A DNA stretch of 64,000 nt, taken from Neorhizobium alkalisoli (GTDB taxonomy: Bacteria; Pseudomonadota; Alphaproteobacteria; Rhizobiales; Rhizobiaceae). The stretch is from assembly GCF_007829835.1 (NCBI RefSeq), contig NZ_VIWP01000001.1:868001-932000 (forward strand), read 5' to 3'. Below the pieces are notes generated by a model. The model saw only the letters and a list, made by a program, of their open reading frames with translations. It had not been told where the DNA came from and did not search any database. Each line of letters begins with the position of its first letter. The first letter of the stretch is position 1. The position numbers and the translations under genes are program-made. Below are positions 51,114-61,400 of this stretch, one piece after another.

Positions 51114-53431
51114 GGCTTGCGGCGCCCCCGACGCAGGACGACGAAGGTCGACATGCCAAGGAACATCGCAGCCGCGATCTGGGCGATCGTGAACTGCAGC
51201 GAGTTGTTCGCGAACCAGCCGGCAAGGATCAGACGACCGTTCTTCAGCGACAGGGGCTTGGTTTCGTAAAGCTCCTGATGCTGGGCCTCCTTGCGCTCGA
51301 TCGGTTTACCCGAGCGTTCGAAGGCCTGAACCGTGCCGCCGATCCCGCTCCAGACCTGCGACTGGCTGATGGCGTTGACGCTTTCCTGAAGCACCGCTTC
51401 GTCGCGGGCGGCAATCACCGTCCAGGGCGAGCGGTCGGCAACCAGACGCTGGGCAACAACGAGATCAGCATTGCCCGGCATCTGATAGGCCTGATCAGCG
51501 GCGAGAACCTGGGGATTGGGAACGAGATTGAGCATCTCGGCCTGCACGTGAAGGCGATCGACGACACTCATGCCGAAGCCCTTCGCCCAGGCGATATAGG
51601 CCTCGACCCGGTTCTCCGGTTCGGCCGGTCTTGCGGCATCCGGCTGTTCACCGCCAAAGGTAAGGCTGGCGGGCGATTGCGTCGACGGCTGCTTGGAAGC
51701 AGCCGGCGAAGACATATCCATCGACGGGCTGAGATCGAGCAGCATGTCGGTCTGCGAATGTCGGCCGACACCGGCAAAGGTGCCGACGGCAAGCAGGGCG
51801 CCATCACGCTGCAGAGGCCATTGTCCGGTCGTCGAGACCGGCGTGACATGACCGGAGAGATAGGCGGTCCTGGCAAGAAGCGTTGCGGCTGCCCCGAGCG
51901 AGGCCGGACGCAGGTTTTCGACATAGAGCGGGACCGGCTCGTTGCCGTTGGCACCGGCCTTGAAGTCGCCGGCCATGGCGACGGCCAGATCCGGCGAATG
52001 ACCGACCTCAGCAAAGACCGGCATGTCAAGCGAACTGTCTGCCTTCACATGCAGGCGCGGTGTCGAGGATGTCAGCGTCTGGGCGTCGCAGGCTGCATCC
52101 GCGGATGCCGTCAGGTCTGCCTCGAAGCGGATGATGTTCTTGCCCGGACGCAGCTTGTTGAGCGGGATCGGCAGATGCTGGTTGGTGATGCGGCCGGACT
52201 TGCCGTCGCCCAGATGTACGCTTGCGATCGTCTCCTCATTCGCCTTGACGATCAGCTTGGCATTCGGGGAAAGCCCGGCGGCATAATCGGCATTCAGATT
52301 GAGCGTCGCTGCACCATAGTCGCCGGGATAGAAATCAGCCGGCAGGTTGAAGGCGATCGACTGGTCATAATGACGGCCGAGGAAGGGACGGGAGATAAAG
52401 CCCAGCGTCGAGAGCGCCGTGCGGCTGGCCGGCTCGAGCAGACGGCCGCGACGGTTGTCCATCGCCCGGCGCCCCTGGCTGGTGCCATCCATATAATGCT
52501 GATGGCTGTCCGTCTCGAAACGGCTGATGACCTGGTTCAGGTCTTCGTCCGTCCTTGCGGTCGCGATCAGCTGCGCCTTGCCCGTTTCCGGGTCCGTGCT
52601 GACACGGATGCCCTCGCTGAGCTCGCCGGCAGCATTGCCGAGAGCCTGACGAACCGTGCCGAATGTACCGACCAGCATCTCGATGCCGGGGTTTGCCTCG
52701 GGCTGCTCGGCCACGGTAACCGCAGGACGGTCGAGCTGACCTGCGATTGCCAGAGCCTGCACCATGGCCATGGTGCGGTCGATATCGTTGGTCGTGCCGG
52801 TCTTCGGCACGATGGTGCGGATGGCGGTCCTTCCGTTGACATTGCCGAAGGTCAGGAGCGACGACAGGTCGCTGCCGGCCTCGCCCGTCCGCCGGGAGAA
52901 AGAAAGTCCGCTATTGGCAGGATTGATCTGCGTCCACAGTTCGTAGGTCGCATCGAGAGAGCAATCGACGCGGTGGAACTGGTCGGCCAGCATCACCAGC
53001 GAATTATATCCCGGCTGCAGCCGGCCCTTGGGGATCTCGATCTCCACCCGACGCGATGCACCGGAGGTGAGCGGAACGCTGCCGAGATCCTGGTCGTTGA
53101 CGAACAGTCTCAGTGTCGACCGTTCCGGCGCGACCGATATCGCCGACTGGAGATCGAGAACCAACTTGGCATTGCCCGTCATTTCCGACGGCAGCACCAG
53201 GAAGGCAAATTCGCGATTGGCGATTTCGCCGCCCAGGAACAGATCGTTGCGATCCGCCATCAGCCGGCGCAGCTGCCGATTGTCTTCCGGCGTCTGCTTG
53301 GCCGCCGTCTCGGGTTTCGCTTTCGGGGCAAGCACGAAGCCTGCATCGCCGGCGGCGCTGGATGTCGTTGCTGCCATGCCGACAAGCAACAGAGCGGATG
53401 TGGTCAGGAGACCTGCTCGGTGAAAAGTCAT
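51110..53431 (-). CDS. bcsB: Cellulose synthase periplasmic subunit BcsB
   Basis: Periplasmic, membrane-anchored partner of BcsA, 773 residues. Signal peptide MTFHRAGLLTTSALLLVGMAA, BcsB-type carbohydrate-binding and flavodoxin-like modules (GYNSLVMLADQFHRVDCSLDATYELWTQ near 145-170), and a C-terminal membrane anchor (FTIAQIAAAMFLGMSTFVVL) followed by RRGRRKP. The anchor contacts BcsA in the known complex. ATGA overlap with bcsA upstream. Confidence 0.93.
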   Translation of the reverse strand: MTFHRAGLLTTSALLLVGMAATTSSAAGDAGFVLAPKAKPETAAKQTPEDNRQLRRLMADRNDLFLGGEIANREFAFLVLPSEMTGNAKLVLDLQSAISVAPERSTLRLFVNDQDLGSVPLTSGASRRVEIEIPKGRLQPGYNSLVMLADQFHRVDCSLDATYELWTQINPANSGLSFSRRTGEAGSDLSSLLTFGNVNGRTAIRTIVPKTGTTNDIDRTMAMVQALAIAGQLDRPAVTVAEQPEANPGIEMLVGTFGTVRQALGNAAGELSEGIRVSTDPETGKAQLIATARTDEDLNQVISRFETDSHQHYMDGTSQGRRAMDNRRGRLLEPASRTALSTLGFISRPFLGRHYDQSIAFNLPADFYPGDYGAATLNLNADYAAGLSPNAKLIVKANEETIASVHLGDGKSGRITNQHLPIPLNKLRPGKNIIRFEADLTASADAACDAQTLTSSTPRLHVKADSSLDMPVFAEVGHSPDLAVAMAGDFKAGANGNEPVPLYVENLRPASLGAAATLLARTAYLSGHVTPVSTTGQWPLQRDGALLAVGTFAGVGRHSQTDMLLDLSPSMDMSSPAASKQPSTQSPASLTFGGEQPDAARPAEPENRVEAYIAWAKGFGMSVVDRLHVQAEMLNLVPNPQVLAADQAYQMPGNADLVVAQRLVADRSPWTVIAARDEAVLQESVNAISQSQVWSGIGGTVQAFERSGKPIERKEAQHQELYETKPLSLKNGRLILAGWFANNSLQFTIAQIAAAMFLGMSTFVVLRRGRRKP

Positions 53432-55683
53432 TCTGCAATCTCCTTCTGACGCACAGGGACGGTGGCCATGGCCAGCGGTTGGGCCAGCGGCTGGCCAAGC
53501 GGCTGATTTGCGATCTGCTTGCGCTCTTCCGAACGTTCCTTCGGTGCCGGGCTGAGCGCGACGGACAGGGCGGCGATCGGGCAGGTGATGGCCCAGCGAA
53601 TGAGACGGATGCTTCCCGACAGGAGGCCCTTTCTCTTGCGGCGCAGCTCCCGCTCGTCGCGGACGACCGTCATGTCCTTCAGCATCATTTCCGCGATGAT
53701 CGGGAAATGGTGGGCTTCGGGCTCGAACTTCAGCTCCAATGCATTGTCGCCGGAGGTGGAGACGGCCGCGATATGGATGGGCATGCTGGTGATCAGGACT
53801 TTCGACGTCGGGTTGAGCAGATGCAGGCGGCCATATTCGCCCTTGCGCAGCTGGCGGGTCGTCCGCTCTGCCGGGATCAGCTTCGCATGGCGGGCCGATG
53901 CGTTGACGACGGCGCCCTTGAGCAGCGTTTCGCCGAATTCCAGCTCGACATTGGCGCGGACCGGCAGTTCGACACCGACCTCGTCATTGCCGCGTTCCGT
54001 CACGACACCGAGTGCAGCACCGGCAATGGCAAGGTTCAGCACGTTCCAGATGCCGGCAACCAGAAGCAGGTTGGCGATTTCCGGTTCGGTATTGTAGCGA
54101 TAGGCCGCGACACCGAGCGTCAGGACGAGCAGGGCGAAGATCGCAAAGAAGGGAAGCGCAAGCTCCGAAATGCGATCATGCTTCTGCGAGGCACCCTTGG
54201 CCGTGACGTTGAAGGTCGGGCTGCGCGGGCTGAGGATCACGGCGATGATCGCGCGGATCAGGAAGACGCTCTGGAGATATTCGTAGAGGTCGGAGACCCA
54301 GGGCCAGCGCACCGTGCCGTAGAGGTAACCGCGCATCAGTTCGCAGACGACGATATACATCATCGTGTAGCCGATGAAGTCGTCCAGCGATGCGACGAAG
54401 ATCTTCATGTTGAACAGGATGAACAGCATCGGCGCGATCAGGAAGGTTGCGCGGATGAACGGGAAGAACCAGTACATCGAGCTCGACAGGTAGCTGAGAC
54501 GCTGCGGCAGGCTGAGGCCACGCTTGAACAGCGGATTTTTCAGGATGAGGATCTGCATCATCCCCTGGCACCAGCGCGAGCGCTGGCCGATGAAGCTGGC
54601 GAAGGTCTCCGGCTGGAGGCCCGAGATCAGCGGCTTGTCGACATAGATGCTGTTCCAGCCGCGCGAATGCAGTTCGAGAGCGCTTTCGCAATCCTCGGTA
54701 ATGGTGACGCCCGAGAAACCGTTGACCTCTTCGAGCGCCTCACGCCGCAGGACGGCGGCAGACCCGCAGAAATAGGAAGCATTCCAGCGGTCGAGGCCCT
54801 TCTGGATCTTGCAATAGAACATCTCGTTTTCCGACGGCATGCGCCCGAACGTGCCGAGATTGCGCTCGATCGGATCCGGATTGGAGAAGAAATGCGGGGT
54901 CTGGACGAGGAAGAGCTTCGGATCGGTGGAGAAATGCCCGACCGTATGGCGCAGGAAGCTGCGTTCCGGCGCGTGGTCGGCATCGAATACCACGATAAGC
55001 TCGCCCTTGGTGCGCCACAGGGCGGCATTGAGATTGCCGGCCTTGGCGTGGGAATTTTCTGCGCGGGTGAGATAAACGACGCCGAGATCGCTGCAGAGGC
55101 TCATCAGCTCTTCCGCACGCGCCCTGGCCTTGGCCGAGACAACCGGATCGTCGCTAAAACGCTTCTGGTCGGTGCCGCCGTCGTCCAGCAGGTAGACCGC
55201 GAACTTGTCGGCCGGATAATCCATCGCCTTGGCGGCCGAAAGCGTCAGGGCGAGAATTTCCGCATCCTCGTTATAGCTCGGCACGAAGACATCGACCGTC
55301 GGGCAATCTTCGGGAGCAAGTTCGGGTGCCGGCTTCTGTTCGATCGGATCGGCGACGACGAAAAGGCCGATCGCCAGCATCACGATGCAGTACATTTCAA
55401 CTGCGTAAACGATGATGCCCGGAATGAACGAGTAGAGATCTTCGATCGGGGGAATTGTACTTGTCGTACGCCAGTAGGCGTATTGCAGGACGACGATGCT
55501 CGCCAATGCGAGAAAGACATGCCGCCAGATGCCATCGAGCCGGAAGAGCATGATCAGCGCAAGTAATCCGATCACGATCAATGAAACACTCAGTCGTGTT
55601 CCATGACCCACCGGCTGCGCGACAAGCAACAGCATCAATACGGCGACACTAAACCAAAAGCCATATGTAAAGATCCTGACCAA
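53428..55683 (-). CDS. bcsA: Cellulose synthase catalytic subunit BcsA
   Basis: Family-2 glycosyltransferase polymerising UDP-glucose into beta-1,4-glucan at the inner membrane, 751 residues. Motifs: DVFVPSYNED (131-140), LDDGG (166-170), the DxD FDADHAP (Asp234, Asp236), FCGSAA (305-310), catalytic TED (329-331) and QRSRW (367-371). Membrane segments lie in the first 110 residues and at 400-555. A C-terminal PilZ domain follows, but its c-di-GMP residues are altered (R564-GND-E568 instead of RxxxR; N594-S596-H599 instead of D/NxSxxG). The tail carries three QPLx repeats near 727-738. It is the first gene of the operon. Confidence 0.95.
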   Translation of the reverse strand: MVRIFTYGFWFSVAVLMLLLVAQPVGHGTRLSVSLIVIGLLALIMLFRLDGIWRHVFLALASIVVLQYAYWRTTSTIPPIEDLYSFIPGIIVYAVEMYCIVMLAIGLFVVADPIEQKPAPELAPEDCPTVDVFVPSYNEDAEILALTLSAAKAMDYPADKFAVYLLDDGGTDQKRFSDDPVVSAKARARAEELMSLCSDLGVVYLTRAENSHAKAGNLNAALWRTKGELIVVFDADHAPERSFLRHTVGHFSTDPKLFLVQTPHFFSNPDPIERNLGTFGRMPSENEMFYCKIQKGLDRWNASYFCGSAAVLRREALEEVNGFSGVTITEDCESALELHSRGWNSIYVDKPLISGLQPETFASFIGQRSRWCQGMMQILILKNPLFKRGLSLPQRLSYLSSSMYWFFPFIRATFLIAPMLFILFNMKIFVASLDDFIGYTMMYIVVCELMRGYLYGTVRWPWVSDLYEYLQSVFLIRAIIAVILSPRSPTFNVTAKGASQKHDRISELALPFFAIFALLVLTLGVAAYRYNTEPEIANLLLVAGIWNVLNLAIAGAALGVVTERGNDEVGVELPVRANVELEFGETLLKGAVVNASARHAKLIPAERTTRQLRKGEYGRLHLLNPTSKVLITSMPIHIAAVSTSGDNALELKFEPEAHHFPIIAEMMLKDMTVVRDERELRRKRKGLLSGSIRLIRWAITCPIAALSVALSPAPKERSEERKQIANQPLGQPLAQPLAMATVPVRQKEIAE

Positions 55684-56094
55684 GACACCACACTCCTATG
55701 TTCATCACAATCGGCAGGCGGCTCGGCTCGGTTATTTCCTTAATGGAACGTCACCAATCCTGCGCCCGTGCAGAATATGGTTAGGGAAGTATGAACGTGT
55801 CTTGGAAGAAGCTGGGCGCGATTTTTGCGCAGATGGCCGAATCACAGCGCAATTTGTCCGGAACCTTACGCTGATCGCGAGTAGAATTGACGAAATGTCA
55901 ACATATAAATATAGAATATCCACGGGGATTAAATGTAATTACATAGCAGATTTGCGAAATGATAAGATTTACAAAGGAAATGTGAAATCTAGATGAATAT
56001 AAAATCATAATGTTTCTTTTTTAAACTGATGGTGATTATTTTTTGAGCATTCAGGGGTGAAGTGTAGAAGAGCGTAGCTATCAGGGGGCTGTAG
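55684..56094. other. 411-base AT-rich intergenic region between bcsA and the AraC-type gene
   Basis: This holds the divergent promoters. The half nearest bcsA is ordinary; about 55880-56040 is strikingly AT-rich (roughly one third GC by eye) and contains the perfect 12-bp palindrome ATGTAATTACAT at 55933-55944 and several A/T runs. I see no convincing gene here; a 64-codon frame (55802-55996) has no ribosome-binding site or family resemblance. Confidence 0.6.
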
Positions 56095-57060
56095 ATGACG
56101 CGAACGGTCGGTGTATTATTACGAGACAAGATCCTCCTCCAGGAGGTTGCTGATCTCGCGAAATGTTTCGACATGGCAAATCTTCTGGCTGAAGGCGAGA
56201 TCTACCGACTGGTGAGCTTCTCGCGCTCGGCCGGCGAAGTGTTCAGTTTCGCGACATGGCTGACCTGCACCGCCGCTCACGGGATAGACGACCTTCCCGA
56301 AGACATCGGCGTCGTGCTGATACCACCCGCCGAACGCTCCGCCCGGGCTGCGGCCGATACCGATTTCACGGAATTCTTCCTTTCTCGAACCGACCTGCGC
56401 AGAGTCTGCGCCTGGGGTAATGGCGTTGTTCTGGCCGCAGCCTGCGGCCTTGCCGGCGAGAGAAAGATTGCCTGCGAACCCGCGGACGTGCCGAGGATCA
56501 TGCTGCTTGGCCAGAACACGGCCATAGAACCGTTTGCCGACAGCTGCCATTCGGGTTCGCTGTCGACCTGGGTGGGATCGAGCCGCGCCCGTGACGTCGT
56601 CCTTGCCTTGGTCGAGGAAGATTTTGGTCCTGCCTTTGCGCAGGAACTGGCGCGGCGGCTCGGCGTCATGGACCGGATGGAAAAACTTGTTGCCCCGGCA
56701 CCGAGCGTCCGCCGCAAGACACCCGTCGACAGGGTTCAGGACTGGGTGCGCGAAAATCCGCAGGGCGACCTCAGCGTCACCGCGCTGGCGAAGATGGTGT
56801 CGATGACGGAGAGAACCCTGTCGCGCACGTTCAAGGATAGAACGGGCCAGACGATCGGCGGCTATATCCTCGGCATCCGTCTCGGATATGCCTGCAATCT
56901 TCTGAGCACCACCGACCGCAAGATCAAGGAAGTCGCCCGCTTGAGCGGTCTTGGTAGCCAGGCGAACATGCGCCAGGTGTTCATGACGAAACTCGGGAAA
57001 TCGCCGAGCAGCTACAGGACAAGCCTGGACGGCAGAGTGAGCGGCGAGGATCGCCTGTAA
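56095..57060 (+). CDS. AraC-family regulator with DJ-1/GlxA-like N-terminal domain
   Basis: Regulator of 321 residues. The N-terminal about 180 residues fit a degenerate DJ-1/PfpI amidotransferase fold (WGNGVVLAAACGLAG corresponds to the nucleophile elbow, with Ala in place of the Cys-Thr pattern). The C-terminal AraC domain is clear: VRENPQGDLSVTALAKMVSMTERTLSRTFKDRTGQTIGGYILGIRLGYACNLL, then IKEVARLSGLGSQANMRQVFMTKLGKSPSSYR. It is divergent from the cellulose operon and could regulate it, though nothing in the sequence proves that. Start from the ATG at 56095. Confidence 0.88.
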   Translation: MTRTVGVLLRDKILLQEVADLAKCFDMANLLAEGEIYRLVSFSRSAGEVFSFATWLTCTAAHGIDDLPEDIGVVLIPPAERSARAAADTDFTEFFLSRTDLRRVCAWGNGVVLAAACGLAGERKIACEPADVPRIMLLGQNTAIEPFADSCHSGSLSTWVGSSRARDVVLALVEEDFGPAFAQELARRLGVMDRMEKLVAPAPSVRRKTPVDRVQDWVRENPQGDLSVTALAKMVSMTERTLSRTFKDRTGQTIGGYILGIRLGYACNLLSTTDRKIKEVARLSGLGSQANMRQVFMTKLGKSPSSYRTSLDGRVSGEDRL

Positions 57061-57214
57061 CGGCCAGAAGCCGCATTTAGCGTCGTGTCGCGACACCCGT
57101 GCCACTCACAGGTGGACAAGACCAGCCGCAATCCTCCGATCCGCCTCGGCGTTCAGTTTCGTGTCAGGAAACCTGAAGATTCGTCAGATGACGTTTGTTC
57201 GGGGGACGACAAAG

Positions 57215-57877
57215 ATGCGATTCGCGACCAGAAACCTGATCGGCTCTCTGACCGTTCTGACGGCATGTGCCCTTGCCGGAACGGCTTTTGCAGAGACACA
57301 GCTTTCCGTCTATGGCGGCGTGCAGGGGGCGACGGGCAGCAAGGTGACCACGTCGGATGGCGCGAGCTTCGATCCGGACTGGGAAGGAAAATCCTTCGCG
57401 CGCCCGCCCTATTACGGCTTCCGCGCCACCTATTGGCTGGATGATTTCGACCAGTCGAATTGGGGCGTCAGCCTCGATTACACCCATGCCAAGGTCTATG
57501 GAAATCTCGACCGGACACCGGGCTGGAGCCATTTCGAATTCACCGACGGCCTCAATCTGCTGACCCTCAACGGTCTCTACCGCTTTCAGGATCCAACCCG
57601 CAACTGGACGCCCTATGTCGGGCTCGGTGCCGGCGTGAACATTCCGCATGTCGAAGTCACGCGCGCCTCGGGTGTCACGTCCGACTATCAGTTCGGCGGC
57701 CTGACGCTGCAGGCCCAGGCCGGCGTCAGCTACCAGTTCAGCAAGCACTGGTCGACCTTCGTGGAATACAAGGGCAATTACAGCCTGGTGAACGACGTCT
57801 CGATCGACAGCGGCGATACGCTGAAGACGAAGATCTTCACCAATGCCGTCAATCTCGGCGTCTCCTTTCATTTCTGA
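57215..57877 (+). CDS. Outer-membrane beta-barrel protein (lipid A oxidase LpxQ-like or OmpW-like)
   Basis: Exported protein of 220 residues with a signal peptide (LIGSLTVLTACALAGTAFA, cleavage before ETQLSVYG). The rest is a run of amphipathic strands ending in an aromatic residue (NLGVSFHF), typical of outer-membrane barrels. Rhizobial proteins of this length and style include LpxQ, which oxidises the proximal glucosamine of lipid A to 2-aminogluconate. I suspect but cannot prove that assignment. The ATG at 57215 follows GGGGGA; an in-frame ATG 9 codons earlier is possible. Confidence 0.72.
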   Translation: MRFATRNLIGSLTVLTACALAGTAFAETQLSVYGGVQGATGSKVTTSDGASFDPDWEGKSFARPPYYGFRATYWLDDFDQSNWGVSLDYTHAKVYGNLDRTPGWSHFEFTDGLNLLTLNGLYRFQDPTRNWTPYVGLGAGVNIPHVEVTRASGVTSDYQFGGLTLQAQAGVSYQFSKHWSTFVEYKGNYSLVNDVSIDSGDTLKTKIFTNAVNLGVSFHF

Positions 57878-57910
57878 CCGTTTGCAGGCCAAGACAGGGA
57901 TCGATATCGC

Positions 57911-58321
57911 GTGCTGACACGCCGACAGGAGAAGGTTTTGCAATTCTCGCGCGCCGAAGGCGGCTTCAGGCCGAGAGGCAGCGACATCGCGACCATCCGC
58001 GTGCTTGAGCTTAAAGGTCTGGTCGACAGGATCGAAGGCGGCAAATATGTCGCGACCGAACTGGGCGCGAACCTGCCCGACCGGATTTCGCCGCTGGAAA
58101 CGCGGATGGACCGGATCGTGTCTTTCCTGAGATCCGGCGGCGAGGGATTGCAGACGGCGGAAATTGCAGACGCCTTGAAGATCAGCCGGCCATTGATCTA
58201 TCCCGCCATCCGCATGCTGAGGGAAACCGGCACCGTCATGCAGGGTGCCGGTCCGGAAGATGCAGGTGACAAGAGGATCTTTCTGGTCAAAGACCGGCAA
58301 TCGCCTCGAAAAACTTCCTGA
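57911..58321 (+). CDS. Small winged-helix protein of unknown function
   Basis: Protein of 136 residues from a GTG start, 33 bases after the outer-membrane gene. Two helix-turn-helix-like halves are visible: LTRRQEKVLQF...IATIRVLELKGLV near 1-40, then LQTAEIADALKISRPLIYPAIRMLRETGTV near 80-110, a typical winged-helix sequence. Both halves end in a basic wing-like strand. It probably binds DNA, but no family name can be given. The tail (KDRQSPRKTS) is basic. Confidence 0.65.
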   Translation: MLTRRQEKVLQFSRAEGGFRPRGSDIATIRVLELKGLVDRIEGGKYVATELGANLPDRISPLETRMDRIVSFLRSGGEGLQTAEIADALKISRPLIYPAIRMLRETGTVMQGAGPEDAGDKRIFLVKDRQSPRKTS

Positions 58322-58448
58322 ACAACATGTGATCCGCCCATTTGATCGGGATCATTCCCGTGCGCATTGCCAGAGGCGCACCGGCCAAAAACCTTGCGGT
58401 TTCCGGCCGGTGCTGCAGGAAGCGCCTCACACTCGCTGCCTGATCGGG

Positions 58449-61400
58449 TCAATGCTGGGCCGCATGCGCCGCGACGATCGGGGCGCCCGCGCCTTTTTCG
58501 GCATGCCTTGGTTTGGTGAAACGGCTCATCATCAGGTAGATGACCGGCGTAGTGAACAACGTCAGGACCTGCGAAACGATCAGGCCACCGACGATGGCGA
58601 TGCCGAGCGGAACGCGAAGCTCCGATCCTGCGCCATGGCCGAGTGCCAGCGGCAGCGCACCGAACAAAGCCGCAAGCGTCGTCATCATGATCGGCCGGAA
58701 GCGCAGGATACAGGCCTGCCGGATCGCATCCCGGTGCGACAGTCCGTCGTTGCGCTCCGCCTCCAGTGCGAAGTCGATCATCATGATCGCGTTCTTCTTG
58801 ACGATGCCGATCAGCAGGATGATGCCGATCATGCCCATGATCGAAAGATCCTGGCCGGCCAGATAAAGGGCAACCAGTGCACCGAGACCGGCCGAAGGCA
58901 AGGTCGTGATGATCGTGAACGGGTGGATCGTGCTCTCGTAGAGAACACCGAGCACGATATAGACGGCGACCACGGCTGCGAAGATCAGGTAGGGCTCGCT
59001 CTTCAGAGAATCCTGGAATGCCTGGGCCGTGCCTTGAAAGGAGCCGATCACCGTGATCGGCATGCCGGCCTGAACTTCCGCGGTATGGATCGCGGTCACG
59101 GCATCGCCGAGCGCATAACCGGGCTTCAGGTTGAACGACAACGTCGTTGCCGGCATCGAACCCTGATGGTTGATCGAGACCGGCAGGACACCGGTTTTCA
59201 GCGTGCCCAGGATGCTGAGGGGCACAAGCGTATCGGCATTGGTGCTCGACTTCACATAGAGACGCGACAGTGCGTCCTGCGTCAGCGCAAAACGCGGATC
59301 GACCTCCATCACCACATGATATTGCGAAACCTGGGTGTAAAGCGTCGCAACCTGCCGCTGGCCGAAGGCGTCGTAAAGCGTATTGTCGATATCCGTCACG
59401 CTGACGCCGAGACGCGATGCTGTCGCGCGGTCAATATCGAGCGTGACGCTGGTCGCGGCCTTCTGGCTGTCGGAAATGACGTCCTGCACCTGCGGCAGTC
59501 CCTTCAGCGCCTTCTGCATGACGCCGACCCATTTGGCGAGTTCGGCCGAGTCCGGATCCTGCAGCGTATACTGGTATTGTGAAGCCGATGAACGGCCGCC
59601 GACCTGGATATCCTGCGGCACCCGCAGGCCGATGGTCAGGCCCTGGAGGCCGGACATCGCCTTTTTCAGACGCGCCAGAACAACGGTGGCGGGGTCGCGC
59701 TCTTCAAGGGGTTTCAGCGTGATCTGGATCTGGCCAACGCTTGCCGAAGGGCTCGGATTGATCCAGTAACCGACCGTATTGACGGCCGGATCTGCCTCGA
59801 CGATACGGCCGATCGCGATCATGTTCTTCGACATGTCGGCAAAGGATATATCGGTCGCGGCCTGAGCCTGGCCGGTAATATAGCCGCTATCCGTCTCGGG
59901 TATGAAACCCTTGGGAATGTTGACGAAAAGCCAGCCCGTGCCGACCAGCGTGGCAATGGCGACAGCCAGCGTGAGCAGACGGAATTTCAGCACCACATCC
60001 AGCATGCGGCCATAACCGTTCGTGCAGGCCATGAAAAACGCCTCCGACCAGCGGTAGAGGCGGCCATGCGGCTTGTCGTGCTCATGGCTGATCAGCCAGG
60101 CACACATCATCGGCGTCACGGAAAGCGAAACGAGGCCGGAAATGATGATCGCGACGCTGACGGTAACCGCAAACTCGCGGAACAGACGCCCCACCATGCC
60201 GCCCATCAAGAGGATCGGAATAAAGACGGCGATCAGCGAAATGGTCATCGAGATGATCGTGAAGGTCACCTCGCGCGAACCCTCGATCGCCGCCTGGAGC
60301 TTCGGCTTGCCGTTTTCCATATGCCGCACGATGTTTTCGATCACGACGATCGCATCGTCGACGACGAAACCGACCGCGATCGTCAGGCCCATCAGCGACA
60401 GATTGTCGAGGCTGTAGCCCATCAGATACATCACCCCGAACGTGCCGACGAGCGACAGCGGAATGGTGATGGCCGGAATGACCGTCGCCCAGAAATTGCG
60501 CAGGAAGGCGAAGATGACCACGATGACGAGACCGATGGTCAGCATCATCGTCATCTTCACATCGGCAACGGAAGCGGTGATCATCTGCGTCTTGTCGCCG
60601 AAAACGGTCAGCGTCGCATCGGCCGGCAGCATGGCCTGCAGCTGCGGAAGCTTGTCCTTCACCGCCTGGATCGTCGCCAGAATATTGGTGCCCGGCATCG
60701 AATGGACATCGAGCATGACCGAGCGCGTATCACCGAGCCAGGCGGCCTGATTGTTGTCCTGCGGGCCGGAAATCACCGTGCCGAGATCCTGCACGCGGAT
60801 CGGCGCGCCGTTCTTGTAGGCGACCACCATCGACTTGTAGGCCGGGATATCCATGATCTGGTCGGTACTGTCGATGATCGTGGTACGGCCATTGCCGGCA
60901 AGCTGCCCTTTCGGCTGATTGACCGTCTGCTTGCCGATCGCGGTGCGGATATCCTCCATCGTTAGGCCGCGTGCGGCAACCTTGTCCGGGTCTAGACGGA
61001 TACGGATCGAAGGGCGCGCCGGGCCGTGATAGTCGACAAGGCCGACGCCGCTCAGCTGCGACACCTGCTGGGCGATGATATCCTCGGCATAATGATCGAG
61101 CTCGGTCAGCGGCAGTCTCGGCGAGGTCAGCGCCAGCGTCAGCACGGTCTGCGCTGCCGGATTGACCTTGTGGAAGGTCGGTGCCGTGGTCATGTCCTTC
61201 GGCAGCTGACCATTGGCCGCCGTCAGCGCCGACTGCACGTCCTGCGCAGCCGTGTTGATATCCACATTGAGGTCGAATTGGATGGTGATCCCGACCCGGC
61301 CGGCCGAGCTGGTCGATGTCATCTGGCTGATGCCGGATACGGTCGAGAGCTGGTTTTCCAGCGGCGTGGCGACGGAGGTTGCCATCGTCTCGGCATTGGC

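Noticed and set aside
51278..53449. 723-codon open frame antisense to bcsB
   Set aside because: No recognisable motif, Arg/Gly/Asp-rich composition typical of a complement frame, and BcsB on the other strand is certain.
53113..55566. 817-codon open frame antisense to bcsA and bcsB
   Set aside because: It mirrors the GC-rich codon pattern of the real genes, reads through two of them, and shows no domain or signal; a shadow frame.
55802..55996. 64-codon frame in the bcsA/AraC spacer
   Set aside because: No ribosome-binding site, no similarity to anything I recognise, and it runs into the AT-rich regulatory part.
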